From Emcibacter sp. (GTDB taxonomy: Bacteria; Pseudomonadota; Alphaproteobacteria; Sphingomonadales; Emcibacteraceae): 50,347 nt of DNA. This document shows, in pieces, positions 25,370 through 34,530 of the stretch. Made by a program: the position numbers and the translations under genes. The stretch lies in contig JAKIUQ010000016.1 of assembly GCA_021647465.1 (NCBI GenBank), positions 1 through 50,347 of the forward strand, read 5' to 3'. Position 1 is the first letter of the stretch. The number at the start of each line of letters is the position of its first letter. A model generated the notes under the pieces. It worked only from the letters and a program-made list of their open reading frames with translations, did not search any database and was not told the DNA's origin.

Positions 25370-27463
25370 TTAATTAATAAGCGCGAGCCATTCGTTTTCG
25401 GTGAGGGTTTTGATGCCAAGCTCGGTGGCTTTTTTGAGCTTTGATCCCGCGCCGGGGCCGGCAATGAGAATATCGGTTTTTTTGGAGACTGAACCAGATA
25501 CCTTGGCCCCAAGCTTCTCGGCGGATACCTTGGCTTCCTGACGCGTCAGCTTCTCCAGGCTTCCGGTAAAGACAACTATTTTTCCGGCTATTGGGGAGGA
25601 ATTCATATCTGGCGCCAGAAATTTTTCAACATCAACCTCTGTCAAAAGCTGATTCAGCACCTGCTTATTATGCGGCTCGGCAAAGAAACCAATCAGCGTT
25701 TCTGCGACTTTTGGGCCGATGCCATCAATATTCAACAGCTCGGCGCGGGCCTCGCTATTTTCATCCTGCGCCGCCTCCATCGCGGCAATAAGATTGGTCA
25801 TAGTCAGATAATTCAGACACAGGAGTCGCGCATTCTGCTGGCCAATATGATGAATACCCAAGGCAAACAGAAAGCGGTCCATGGTGATTTTTCGCCGGTC
25901 ATTTATGGCCGCCCAAAGATTTGACACCGACAGCTCGCCCCACCCCTCGCGGTTCTTAAGTCTGGTCAGTCCTTGCTGGTCTTTTTCTTCCAGCGTGAAT
26001 ATATCCGCCGGACTTTCAATCATCCCCTCGGCAAAGAAAAAGGCAATTTGCTTTTTGCCAAGGCCGTCAATATCAAAAGCATTGCGCGAGACAAAATGCC
26101 GCAGGCGTTCCACCCGCTGCGCCGGGCAGATCAAACCGCCCGTGCAGCGCCAAGCCACTTCGCCCTCTTCCCGTTCCAAATGGCTTTGGCAGGACGGGCA
26201 GTTTACGGGGAAAATGATCGGCTGGCTGTCTGCTGTCGTTTTTGCGACCTTAACAACTTGGGGAATCACGTCGCCGGCCCGTTGAATGATCACTTCATCA
26301 CCAATTTTAAGGGCAAGCCGTGCAATCTCATCCGCATTGTGAAGGGTTGCGTTGGACACCACCACCCCGCCAACCGTGACCGGCAACAGCCGCGCCACGG
26401 GCGTAATGACGCCGGTCCGGCCCACCTGATAATCCACATCTTTCAAAATCGTGCAGGCCTTTTCCGCCGGAAATTTATGGGCGATGGCCCAGCGCGGCGC
26501 GCGCGCCACCATACCCAGACGTTCCTGCCAGTCAAGGCGGTTTACTTTATACACCACGCCGTCAATATCATAAGGCAATTTTGCCCTCAGATCAGCAATT
26601 TTATTATAATGTTCAATAGCCGCTGCGGCATCATCACATACGGTCGCAAGCGGATTTATGACAAATCCCCAGCCCTGCACCCGGTGCAGGCAATCCGCCT
26701 GTGATTGGCCAAAGGGCGCTGAAACCTCCCCCCAGCCATAAGCAAAAAATCGTAGTTTTCGCGAAGCCGTTATCTTGCTGTCCAATTGGCGCAGCGATCC
26801 CGCCGCCGCATTGCGCGGATTGGCAAAAGGTTGTTTGCCGACTTGTTCCTGATGCAAATTCAGGGCAAAAAAATCATCCTTTGCCATATAGACTTCACCG
26901 CGAATTTCCAGAATATCCGGCCAGCCATCGCCCTTAAGCTCTTTTGGAATATCCGTGATGGTTTTTAGATTCTCTGTGATATTCTCGCCGACCTTGCCAT
27001 CTCCGCGCGTTAAGCCCTGCCGCAATATACCCTTTTCATAGCGCAGGGAAGCCGATAGCCCATCAATCTTTGGCTCGGCCATTAACGCCGTAACCTCTTC
27101 ATCGGAAAGATTTAAAAAACGCTTCACTCTGGCGACAAATTCATGAACATCATCCGGCCCAAAAGCATTATCAAGTGATAACATTGGCCGGGCATGGGCC
27201 ACCTTTGCAAAACCGCTGGACGGGCTGCTGCCCACCCTGTTCGCCGGGCTGTCCTCTCTTTTCAAATGAGGGAAACGGGCTTCCAGCTCATCATTTCGCT
27301 TGCGTAACAGGTCATATTCTGCGTCGGAGACTTCCGGCACATCCTTATCATGATACAGCCTGTCATGGCGGGAAATCTCACGGGATAATATTTCAAGCTC
27401 ACGAGCAGCCTGCGCCGCGTCAATCTGCTCTGCAGGAATGAAAGGCGCGGTAATCTTCGTCAT
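25370..27463 (-). CDS. ligA: NAD-dependent DNA ligase
   Basis: The 697-residue enzyme seals nicks in replication and repair using NAD. Domain Ia (YHDKDVPEVSDAEYD) binds NMN; the adenylation domain has the nucleophile Lys132 in PKIDG; then come the OB fold, a four-cysteine zinc finger (CPSC...RCTGGLIC), helix-hairpin-helix repeats (FDIDGLGKKQI, LLNIDGIGPKVAETLI) and a C-terminal BRCT domain (GKIVVFTGSLEKLTRQEA). All LigA domains are present at normal length. The start overlaps the recN stop by four bases, so it is the third gene of a bamD-recN-ligA operon. Confidence 0.97.
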   Translation of the reverse strand: MTKITAPFIPAEQIDAAQAARELEILSREISRHDRLYHDKDVPEVSDAEYDLLRKRNDELEARFPHLKREDSPANRVGSSPSSGFAKVAHARPMLSLDNAFGPDDVHEFVARVKRFLNLSDEEVTALMAEPKIDGLSASLRYEKGILRQGLTRGDGKVGENITENLKTITDIPKELKGDGWPDILEIRGEVYMAKDDFFALNLHQEQVGKQPFANPRNAAAGSLRQLDSKITASRKLRFFAYGWGEVSAPFGQSQADCLHRVQGWGFVINPLATVCDDAAAAIEHYNKIADLRAKLPYDIDGVVYKVNRLDWQERLGMVARAPRWAIAHKFPAEKACTILKDVDYQVGRTGVITPVARLLPVTVGGVVVSNATLHNADEIARLALKIGDEVIIQRAGDVIPQVVKVAKTTADSQPIIFPVNCPSCQSHLEREEGEVAWRCTGGLICPAQRVERLRHFVSRNAFDIDGLGKKQIAFFFAEGMIESPADIFTLEEKDQQGLTRLKNREGWGELSVSNLWAAINDRRKITMDRFLFALGIHHIGQQNARLLCLNYLTMTNLIAAMEAAQDENSEARAELLNIDGIGPKVAETLIGFFAEPHNKQVLNQLLTEVDVEKFLAPDMNSSPIAGKIVVFTGSLEKLTRQEAKVSAEKLGAKVSGSVSKKTDILIAGPGAGSKLKKATELGIKTLTENEWLALIN

Positions 27464-29124
27464 GTCTGCATCAACCGCACGGCGGCGGCGCGGGCTTCAT
27501 CCGTGATCTTGGCACCGGCCAGCATTCGGGCGATTTCTTCCTGCCGGGCCTTTTCATCAAGGGCGCTCACATTGGTGAATACGGCCCCGCCCTTGGCTAT
27601 TTCATTTTTTTCGATGAGCCAATGATAGGCCCCTTGGGCCGCAACCTGAGGCGAATGGGTAATCACGAGGATTTGCGCCTTTTCTGCCAAACGTTTTAAT
27701 CGCTCCCCCACCGCATCGGCAACGGCTCCGCCAACACCCCTGTCGATCTCGTCAAAAATCAAGGTGGGCGCGGTGGTTCTACTGGCCAAAACAACCTTCA
27801 AGGCCAGAATAAACCGGGATAATTCGCCGCCGGACGCCACCTTGATCAGGCCGCCAAAGGGTGCGCCGGGATTCGTGGAAATTTGAAACTCGACCCGCTC
27901 CCCCCCATTGCCGCGCCATTCAGGCGGGTCAAGCGGCACCAGATCAGTTTTGAATCTGGCCTTTTCCATTTTAAGCGGTGCCAGTTCCCCATTGACCAAA
28001 GCATCAAGTTCCTCTTGAGCCGCCTTGCGGGCGGCGGACAGCAGGGCCACCGCATCCCGAAAGATACCATCCGCGATGATGACTTCCCTGGTCAAGCGCT
28101 GAACTTCCTCATCACCAAATTCGAGGGCCTGAAGTTTTTGCGAAAATTCCAGAGCAATATTCGGCAGGTCATCAACCAGGCAACTATGTTTCCGGGCGGC
28201 CGCACGAAGCGCAAAAAGCCGTTCTTCCGTATTTTCAAGTTCATGGGGATTAAATTCAAGATCCCGCAAAGTGGTTTCCAGCAGGGCGATGGCGTCTGTG
28301 GTTTCATTCGCCGCCCGATCAAGGGCCTCCAGCACCGGGTCAAGAATGCCTTTATCACCCATACGGCTCAAGCGCCGGATGACAGAGCCGAGCGAGGCAT
28401 CCACACCATTTTTATCCAGAAGGCTTTTAAGAATATCACTCAGCCCTTCCGACATCTGCTCGCCCTGCATCATTCGGCTGCGTTCATCAGCAAGCTCTGC
28501 CTCTTCGCCTTCCCGGGGCGATAAAATTTCAAGTTCCGCCAGATTATGGCGAATATAATCTTCATCCGCCTTGGCAAGCGCCAGTTTTTCTTCGGCAAGG
28601 ACAAGTTGTTTTTGAAGGCTGACCAGAAATTCATAATCCGTTCTGACGTGATTGGTCAAGTCTGGATATTGGCCATAATCATCCAGAATCTTGCGATGCC
28701 CCTTTGAATTCAACAAACCCCTTTCATCATGCTGGCCATGAATTTCAACCAGCATACCCCCCACTTCCCGCAGAAACCCGACACTGACCGGTTGATCATT
28801 TATATAGGCACGGCTCCTGCCATCCCGTGTTAAGGTGCGGCGCAATATCACCTGACCGTCATCATAGGCCAGTGACTGGCTTTCCAGTAATGCCCATATG
28901 CCATGCCGGGCGGGAAGATGGAAAACCGCGCTGACACTTGCTTGCTCTGCGCCGTGCCGAACAAGTTCACGTTCACTCCGCTCGCCCATGGCAAGCCCCA
29001 GACTATCCATCAAAATAGATTTGCCCGCCCCGGTTTCCCCGCTCAGCACACAAAGACCGCCTTCAAATTCAATGTGAAGACGATCGATGAGAACAATATT
29101 ATTTATGGTTAGGCTATTGAGCAT
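27460..29124 (-). CDS. recN: DNA repair protein RecN
   Basis: The 554-residue SMC-like ATPase takes part in double-strand break repair. Walker A is GETGAGKSILMDSLGLAMG near the N-terminus, long coiled-coil arms occupy the middle (about 150-360), and the C-terminal half carries the ABC signature VASGGELSRFILALK and Walker B TLIFDEIDRGVGG. I chose the ATG at 29124, where the conserved LNSLTINNIVLID begins; a GTG three codons upstream is possible. It lies 35 bp after bamD and overlaps ligA by four bases. Confidence 0.96.
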   Translation of the reverse strand: MLNSLTINNIVLIDRLHIEFEGGLCVLSGETGAGKSILMDSLGLAMGERSERELVRHGAEQASVSAVFHLPARHGIWALLESQSLAYDDGQVILRRTLTRDGRSRAYINDQPVSVGFLREVGGMLVEIHGQHDERGLLNSKGHRKILDDYGQYPDLTNHVRTDYEFLVSLQKQLVLAEEKLALAKADEDYIRHNLAELEILSPREGEEAELADERSRMMQGEQMSEGLSDILKSLLDKNGVDASLGSVIRRLSRMGDKGILDPVLEALDRAANETTDAIALLETTLRDLEFNPHELENTEERLFALRAAARKHSCLVDDLPNIALEFSQKLQALEFGDEEVQRLTREVIIADGIFRDAVALLSAARKAAQEELDALVNGELAPLKMEKARFKTDLVPLDPPEWRGNGGERVEFQISTNPGAPFGGLIKVASGGELSRFILALKVVLASRTTAPTLIFDEIDRGVGGAVADAVGERLKRLAEKAQILVITHSPQVAAQGAYHWLIEKNEIAKGGAVFTNVSALDEKARQEEIARMLAGAKITDEARAAAVRLMQT

Positions 29125-29159
29125 CCAGGACACACCCCGAAATCAGAAAACCTCGACTA

Positions 29160-29918
29160 TTATGGCTGTTTCACGTTATATTTCTGCATCAGATCGTAAC
29201 TATATTTATACCATTCACTATTCGGGTAATTGGCCCCAAGTACCGCCGCCGATTTATAGGCTTCCGGCAGAATGCCAACGGCTAAATAGGTTTCGGTCAA
29301 CCGATGCAGGGCTTCGGGTACATGGCTTGTGGTCTGGTATTTTTTAATGACACGGTTATATCGGCTTATCGCCGCGAAATAATTATCTTTATTCTGATAG
29401 AAACGACCAATTCTCATTTCCTTACCGGCCAAATGATCGCGGGTCAGGTCAATTTTCAGCTTGGCATCCGCCGCATATTTGGAAAAAGGAAACCGGCGCA
29501 CAACCTCGCTAAGCGCCCGCATGGCCATTTCCGTTGTTTTCTGATCCCGCCTGATATCGGCGATCTGCAAATAATAAGATATACCAATCAGATAATAAGC
29601 ATAGGCGGCATCTTTATTGCCGGGGTGAAGCGACACAAAACGTTCCGCAGACAGGATGGCCTCTTCCAGCTTATTCGCCTTGAAATAGGCATAGGCAGAC
29701 ATTAATTGTGACCGCCGCGCCCATGATGAATAGGGATGCTGGCGCTCCACCTCATCAAAAGACACAGCCGCAAATTTAAATTGTCCCTTGTTCAGGTAAT
29801 CCAGCGCCATATCATATAATTCGGTCACGCTTCTTTCCTGATATTTCAGACGATCTGTACCAGAGCAGCCCGCCAATAATCCAACGGTCATTAACACTAA
29901 AAGCAGCGACTTTATCAT
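29160..29918 (-). CDS. bamD: Outer-membrane assembly lipoprotein BamD
   Basis: The 252-residue lipoprotein is an essential partner of BamA in beta-barrel assembly. The lipobox LLAGC places the acylated residue at Cys18, after a short hydrophobic signal. The mature part is a series of TPR-like helical repeats: ELYDMALDYLNKGQFKFAAV, VERQHPYSSWARRSQLMSAY, SLHPGNKDAAYAYYLIGISY, RRFPFSKYAADAK. I chose the start at 29918 because the signal peptide begins there; twelve more open codons upstream are hydrophilic. It heads the bamD-recN-ligA operon. Confidence 0.95.
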   Translation of the reverse strand: MIKSLLLVLMTVGLLAGCSGTDRLKYQERSVTELYDMALDYLNKGQFKFAAVSFDEVERQHPYSSWARRSQLMSAYAYFKANKLEEAILSAERFVSLHPGNKDAAYAYYLIGISYYLQIADIRRDQKTTEMAMRALSEVVRRFPFSKYAADAKLKIDLTRDHLAGKEMRIGRFYQNKDNYFAAISRYNRVIKKYQTTSHVPEALHRLTETYLAVGILPEAYKSAAVLGANYPNSEWYKYSYDLMQKYNVKQP

Positions 29919-30250
29919 TTTAACTGCGCCTAGAGAAATTCGTTCAAAAACCATATCTATTCCATATTCTATCAGGCTGTCAGCCTTTTAATTAACGGCG
30001 AATCTGACGCCGTATAATACGCCAAACAGACAAAGAGCCAAACCATTTATATATATTAGATTACCTCTTTATCAGATATGATACAAATAGGGAATTATTA
30101 AGGCAAAAAAATCCACTGAACCCAATAATTATCAAAAGCCCGTGGACATCCATTCTCATTCTGGCCGCCTTTTACTTGACAATATTTCTTGACTTGAGCA
30201 TGGCTCTTCCCACATACGTTATGTTATTACTATAAAATTTTGGTGATATT
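29919..30250. other. Divergent intergenic region, bamD / metal-binding protein
   Basis: This 332-bp AT-rich stretch should hold both promoters. ATGTTATT and TATAAAAT (30221-30238) form an imperfect dyad that loosely resembles the gamma-proteobacterial Zur box, just ahead of the metal-binding protein; the match is weak. I see no RNA gene or coding frame. Confidence 0.4.
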
Positions 30251-31231
30251 TTGTTTAAACGCCCGCGAAATCTTTTATTGTCTATTCTTGTTGCCGGTTT
30301 TTTTTCCGCCGTAAATCCTGCCATGCATATAAAACTTGTGGCAAAGGAATTAAAGGTCATTGCCACCATCAAACCGCTTCATTCATTGGTCGCCAGCGTT
30401 ATGGGCCATAAGGGAAAACTGGACTTAATGGTGAGCGGCGGCCTTGATCCCCATATTTTCCGCCTCAAACCCTCTATTATCAGGCAGATTCATAATTCGG
30501 ATGTTATATTTTATATAGATCCCGACATGGAAGTCTTCCTCAAAAGTATACTCAAACGCAAATACGCTAATTTTCTGGCCATTCCCATGGCGCGGCAAAA
30601 AGGCATTCATCTTATCGCTTACCGCACCAGTAAAATCTGGCATAGGGACAACGGTGAGCCCAAAGATCATAAAGCCCCTGCAGCCCAGGACCTGCATATC
30701 TGGCTTGACCCGTCCAATGCCCGCCGCATGGTGAAGGTCATTGAGGCAACCCTGTCAAAACTGGACCCTGTGAACAGCTTAACCTATATCCAGAATGCGG
30801 CAAAGACCATTACGCGCCTTTATGCCATGGAAGAGGATATCCGTGAGAAATTAAGGCCTCTGCGCGAAAAATCAATGATCGTTTATCATGATGCCTTTCA
30901 GTATTTCGAAAAATCTTTTGGCCTGAAAGCTGTCGGGGCTATTGCGTTAAAGTCTGATCAGAACCCGAGCGCCAAACATATTAAAATGTTGAAACGACTG
31001 GCCAAAGAAAAGAAAGTGACCTGCGTATTGGGCATGCCGGGCGCGCACCCGCGTATCGCTACTGTGGTGATGAGCGGCACGGGCGCGGGGTTTGATGTCG
31101 TTGATCCACTCGGCCTTTATATAAAAAAGGGTCCGGATTTATATTTCGAATTAATGACCACAATGGCTCAGAATATTATCGACTGTCAGGATCATAGCGG
31201 CCTGCTCGAAGACCTGAATGATCTGAGGTAA
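30251..31231 (+). CDS. ZnuA-like metal ABC transporter substrate-binding protein
   Basis: The 326-residue periplasmic protein has a hydrophobic signal (9-25) and the cluster A-I solute-binding fold used for zinc or manganese. Likely ligands are the His residues in GGLDPHIF, DLHIWLDP and VYHDAF and the Asp in VVDPLGLY. The loop before DLHIW has only two His, not the long His-rich loop of many ZnuA. The usual E-P-Q segment is replaced by LGMPGAHPRIATVV. Start is TTG at 30251 with GGTGA upstream. No permease, ATPase or Zur gene is adjacent, so its transporter must be encoded elsewhere. Confidence 0.78.
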   Translation: MFKRPRNLLLSILVAGFFSAVNPAMHIKLVAKELKVIATIKPLHSLVASVMGHKGKLDLMVSGGLDPHIFRLKPSIIRQIHNSDVIFYIDPDMEVFLKSILKRKYANFLAIPMARQKGIHLIAYRTSKIWHRDNGEPKDHKAPAAQDLHIWLDPSNARRMVKVIEATLSKLDPVNSLTYIQNAAKTITRLYAMEEDIREKLRPLREKSMIVYHDAFQYFEKSFGLKAVGAIALKSDQNPSAKHIKMLKRLAKEKKVTCVLGMPGAHPRIATVVMSGTGAGFDVVDPLGLYIKKGPDLYFELMTTMAQNIIDCQDHSGLLEDLNDLR

Positions 31232-31259
31232 CGCGGCAGAAATATTTATCGATCAAACC

Positions 31260-32645
31260 CTAAAAGGCATAATCCTTAAAGACCCTTGTAATATCGCCCT
31301 TCCACTCACCATGATATTTTTCCAGCATATCTTCCGCGACGGTTTTTCTTCTGTCAAGGACAGTATGCAAAGGATTGAGGAGAATTCTTTCATCTTCGCC
31401 TGTACTGTTAAGCATGGCGCGGCGCTTTAAGCCCTCTGCTGAAAGGGCAACCATTTCTTTGGCGATGTCCAGCACTGTGCCATTTCCAAACGGTGTGGCC
31501 AAGGCCTTGAGCGGCACATTGGCCCGTAAATATTCATGCTCGTCATCCGTCCAGCCTTTCACCAGATCCCAGGCCGCATCAAGACTGGTTTGATCATAAA
31601 ATAACCCCGTCCACAAGGCCGGCAACGCGCAAATCCAGTCCCCCGTACCGCCGTCCGCACCGCGCATTTCAAGGAATTTCTTCAGGCGCACTTCGGGGAA
31701 TAATGTGCTCATATGATCTTCCCAATCCTGCATAGTCGGCTTATGGCCCGGATATCCCGGCAGCTCGCCTTTCAGGAAATCCCGGAAAGATTGCCCTGCC
31801 ACATCAATATATTTCCCATCCCGGGCAACAAAATACATAGGCACATCAAGAACATGATCCACATAAGCCTCAAAGCCCATATTGTCCTTGAAAACAAACG
31901 ACAGAATACCGCAGCGATCCGGATCCGTATCCGTCCAGATATGACTGCGGTAACTTAAATAACCGTTGGGTTTGCCATCGGTGAAGGGGGATGCCGCAAA
32001 AAGCGCGGTGGCAATGGGTTGCAGGGCCAACGAAACTCTGAATTTTTTCACCATGTCTGCTTCGTCTGAATAATCCAGATTAACCTGAATGGTGGAGGTT
32101 CGCAGCATCATATCAAGGCCAAGATTACCTTTTTTCGGCATGTAGTTGAGCATGATGACATAACGGCCTTTGGGCATGATCGGCACATCTTCGCGGCGTG
32201 TGTTGGGGTTAAATCCCATGCCCAGAAAATTAATGCCAAGCTTTTCGCTAACGGCTTTGGTGAGTTTTAAGTGGCTGGAGACCTCGCCGCAGGTTTCATG
32301 CAGTGTTTCACGCATGGCCCCGGAAAGTTCCAGCTGCCCCCCCGGTTCAAGCGTCACCGACTGGCCGTTTTTTTTCAGGCCAATGATGTAATCCCCTTCC
32401 ATCACCGGTGCCCAGCCAAATTCCTGCATGGCCGTTAATATGGCGCGAATGCTTCTTGCCCCCTCGTAAGGCACAGGCCGGAGGCTATCAATACAAAAGC
32501 CAAATTTTTCATGTTCTGTCCCAATAGACCATTCATTTTTGGGTTTGCAGCCTGCGGCAATATAATCAATCAATTGCTGTTTATTTTCGATGGGTTGGCT
32601 TTGGACAGATATTTTGTCAGTTGGCATAAGATTTTCGCTATTCAT
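31260..32645 (-). CDS. gshA: Glutamate-cysteine ligase
   Basis: The 461-residue enzyme makes gamma-glutamylcysteine, the first step of glutathione synthesis. It belongs to the GCS2 family shared by alphaproteobacteria and plants: WSIGTEHEKFGF near the start contributes metal and substrate ligands, then LEPGGQLELSGA, MLNYMPKKGNLGLDMMLRT and TIQVNLDYSDEADMVKKF, and RGADGGTGDWICALPALWTG towards the C-terminus. Length is normal. It follows the aspartic-protease gene by 28 bp on the same strand, so the two may be co-transcribed. In many alphaproteobacteria gshA sits beside rsmE; here 2 to 5 kb of other genes lie between them. Confidence 0.93.
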   Translation of the reverse strand: MNSENLMPTDKISVQSQPIENKQQLIDYIAAGCKPKNEWSIGTEHEKFGFCIDSLRPVPYEGARSIRAILTAMQEFGWAPVMEGDYIIGLKKNGQSVTLEPGGQLELSGAMRETLHETCGEVSSHLKLTKAVSEKLGINFLGMGFNPNTRREDVPIMPKGRYVIMLNYMPKKGNLGLDMMLRTSTIQVNLDYSDEADMVKKFRVSLALQPIATALFAASPFTDGKPNGYLSYRSHIWTDTDPDRCGILSFVFKDNMGFEAYVDHVLDVPMYFVARDGKYIDVAGQSFRDFLKGELPGYPGHKPTMQDWEDHMSTLFPEVRLKKFLEMRGADGGTGDWICALPALWTGLFYDQTSLDAAWDLVKGWTDDEHEYLRANVPLKALATPFGNGTVLDIAKEMVALSAEGLKRRAMLNSTGEDERILLNPLHTVLDRRKTVAEDMLEKYHGEWKGDITRVFKDYAF

Positions 32646-32673
32646 TACATTCAGAATAAAAACATGTGGACCT

Positions 32674-33453
32674 TTAAGGGTATAATGTCAATACACCATT
32701 CACCACTTTATAGCCCGAAAGGGTATTTAAAAAGCTCATGCCAAGCAGAGAATAGCCCAATCCATCCGGCAAAACCGACCCTGTGATATTTCTTACCCTG
32801 ATCGGGCCAATGTCTATGGTCGCGAGCATAACCTGCGCGCCATAAGTCGTTCCATTGGCCGTTTTATAGGGTCTTGTATAGCTTAACTGATCCATGGGCA
32901 GCCCTATATTTTCGGCATCTTTACGGGTGAGCGCCACATCCGTCGCCCCCGTATCCACCATGAAGACAACCGGCGTACCATTCACCTTGGCCCTGACAAA
33001 AAAATGTCCGCTCTGATCCGCGCGGTAACTTATGTTTGTCCCCGTGCTGACGCCTTGTGCCACATCCAGTTCACCGCCAATACGCCCGCCGCCTGTCCAG
33101 ATGCTATAGCCCAGCGCAAGCACGCCAAAGATTATTACCCATGTGGCCAAATGCCGCAGCGCGGCGCTTGGGGAGCTGCTGACATGAGCCCAAAGCCCGG
33201 CCCCGACAAAGGCCAAAAGCAACCCATCATACATCAAGCCGCCCATGGACGCCCCCGCAATCATATTGTCCGGCAAGAGCCACGACGCAATCAGCAAAAT
33301 AAATAAAAACCCAATCACCCCCACCAGAAAAACGGGCAGACGAGAGTTTTTTTTCAAAGAAGCATTATAGGGCCTGTTCGGCCTTTTTGGATTATTTGAC
33401 CCCTTATCCGGGCGCGGGCCCCACGGCGAGGGCGGTGTTTCGTCATCATTCAT
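32674..33453 (-). CDS. Membrane-anchored retropepsin-like aspartic protease
   Basis: The 259-residue protein has a Pro-rich cytoplasmic N-terminus, three transmembrane segments (about 40-60, 70-90 and 102-120) and a C-terminal retropepsin-like domain (140-259). The active-site motif is VDTGATDVAL with Asp167, and the flap-like and C-terminal blocks are TANGTTYGAQV and SLLGMSFLNTL. This matches the clan AA bacterial family (TIGR02281-like), whose substrates are unknown; it would act in the periplasm as a dimer. I chose the ATG at 33453 because the upstream 44 open codons would run into the divergent promoter region and look unrelated. Confidence 0.85.
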   Translation of the reverse strand: MNDDETPPSPWGPRPDKGSNNPKRPNRPYNASLKKNSRLPVFLVGVIGFLFILLIASWLLPDNMIAGASMGGLMYDGLLLAFVGAGLWAHVSSSPSAALRHLATWVIIFGVLALGYSIWTGGGRIGGELDVAQGVSTGTNISYRADQSGHFFVRAKVNGTPVVFMVDTGATDVALTRKDAENIGLPMDQLSYTRPYKTANGTTYGAQVMLATIDIGPIRVRNITGSVLPDGLGYSLLGMSFLNTLSGYKVVNGVLTLYP

Positions 33454-33573
33454 TTGCTTAATATAGGGCACAAGTGACAAGATAAAAAGGCAAGGGCATC
33501 TTTTTATTGGATTATTAAGTGAAATATGATGATATAGGGTCACTTCAAACAAAAACAAAACGGCATCATATTT

Positions 33574-34467
33574 ATGCTCAAACAATCCTATGGCTTATGC
33601 GCGACCCTTACGGTTCTTGTTTCTTTAACAAGCGGAGCCGCATGGGCGGATGACTGCCCGAATCCGCCGGGCTGGGTGCCGGCCAATTTACCTGAGCTTT
33701 TGTTTGAGCACCGCATATGGGCAACAGACGTCCTGCCGCCCGATATCAATGACCCGCGCCGCCTGAATTTATGTCATGCGGATCTATCGGGCGTGGATCT
33801 GTCGGACGTAAATCTGTCCCATGCCAATTTAAGCATCACGCGTAATGTGGCGGTTAATTTCAAAGGCGCCAACCTGACAGGGGCGCGGTTTGACGGAGCA
33901 TACATCAAAGATAGTGATTTTGAGGGTGCTCAGATGACGCGGGCCGCCCTGTCCGGCGTTGAAATTATCGGCAGCCGCTTTGCCCATGCTGATATGGCCT
34001 ACAGCCAATTTCAGCATGTTAAAATTCAGGCCAGTGATTTTACCAGCAGCCGCCTTGTCAAAGCCAGCTTTTGGCAATCCACCCTATTGGATTTAAACAT
34101 GAAGAATGCCGCTGCGGGCCAGAGTATTTTTATGGGCAGCCATCTGACAGACATTGATTTTAGCGGCGCGGACCTTAGTCAAGCAAACTTCTTTCGTACG
34201 GATTTTGACCATGTGAATTTTTACTTTGCCGATCTGTCGCAGGCTGATTTCAGCCAGACAAAATTACGGCATGTGAATTTCAAAGACGCGCTTTTATATC
34301 TCAGTGATCTGAAACAGATTGATATAGGCGATGAAAAACGCGACCTGGTCGCCAAATTCTGTTTAAATCTGACAAGCGCCCGCGACTGGCCGTTCAGCTA
34401 CAGACATAAAAAATTCCGCTGCGGTGCCAAAATCCTGCCCGGGAAGTATGACTTGGATATACGCTAA
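33574..34467 (+). CDS. Exported pentapeptide-repeat protein
   Basis: The 297-residue protein has a signal peptide (MLKQSYGLCATLTVLVSLTS, cleavage near AWA-DD). After an 40-residue lead-in come about 30 pentapeptide repeats of the A(D/N)LSx form, such as CHADLSGVDLSDVNLSHANL and ADLSQANFFRTDFDHVNFY, predicted to build a square beta-helix. A short Cys-containing C-terminal cap ends the protein. Most studied pentapeptide proteins are cytoplasmic; this one should be periplasmic or surface located. Function cannot be inferred. It is divergent from the protease gene, with 120 bp between. Confidence 0.85.
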   Translation: MLKQSYGLCATLTVLVSLTSGAAWADDCPNPPGWVPANLPELLFEHRIWATDVLPPDINDPRRLNLCHADLSGVDLSDVNLSHANLSITRNVAVNFKGANLTGARFDGAYIKDSDFEGAQMTRAALSGVEIIGSRFAHADMAYSQFQHVKIQASDFTSSRLVKASFWQSTLLDLNMKNAAAGQSIFMGSHLTDIDFSGADLSQANFFRTDFDHVNFYFADLSQADFSQTKLRHVNFKDALLYLSDLKQIDIGDEKRDLVAKFCLNLTSARDWPFSYRHKKFRCGAKILPGKYDLDIR

Positions 34468-34482
34468 AAAATCATAAAAAAA

Positions 34483-34508
34483 TCCCCCGAACCATATGAT
34501 CCGGGGGA
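34483..34508 (-). terminator. Rho-independent terminator of the metalloprotease gene
   Basis: TCCCCCG (34483-34489) pairs with CGGGGGA (34502-34508) around a 12-base loop. On the minus strand, 22 bases past the metalloprotease stop, the stem is followed by a run of T. It may also serve the convergent pentapeptide gene. Confidence 0.8.
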
Positions 34509-34530
34509 CATTTAAATTATATTAACCGCG

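Noticed and set aside
27883..28524. 213-codon + strand frame inside recN and similar long antisense frames in asmA, ligA and xseA
   Set aside because: They are shadows of well-supported genes on the other strand, with no domains or ribosome sites.
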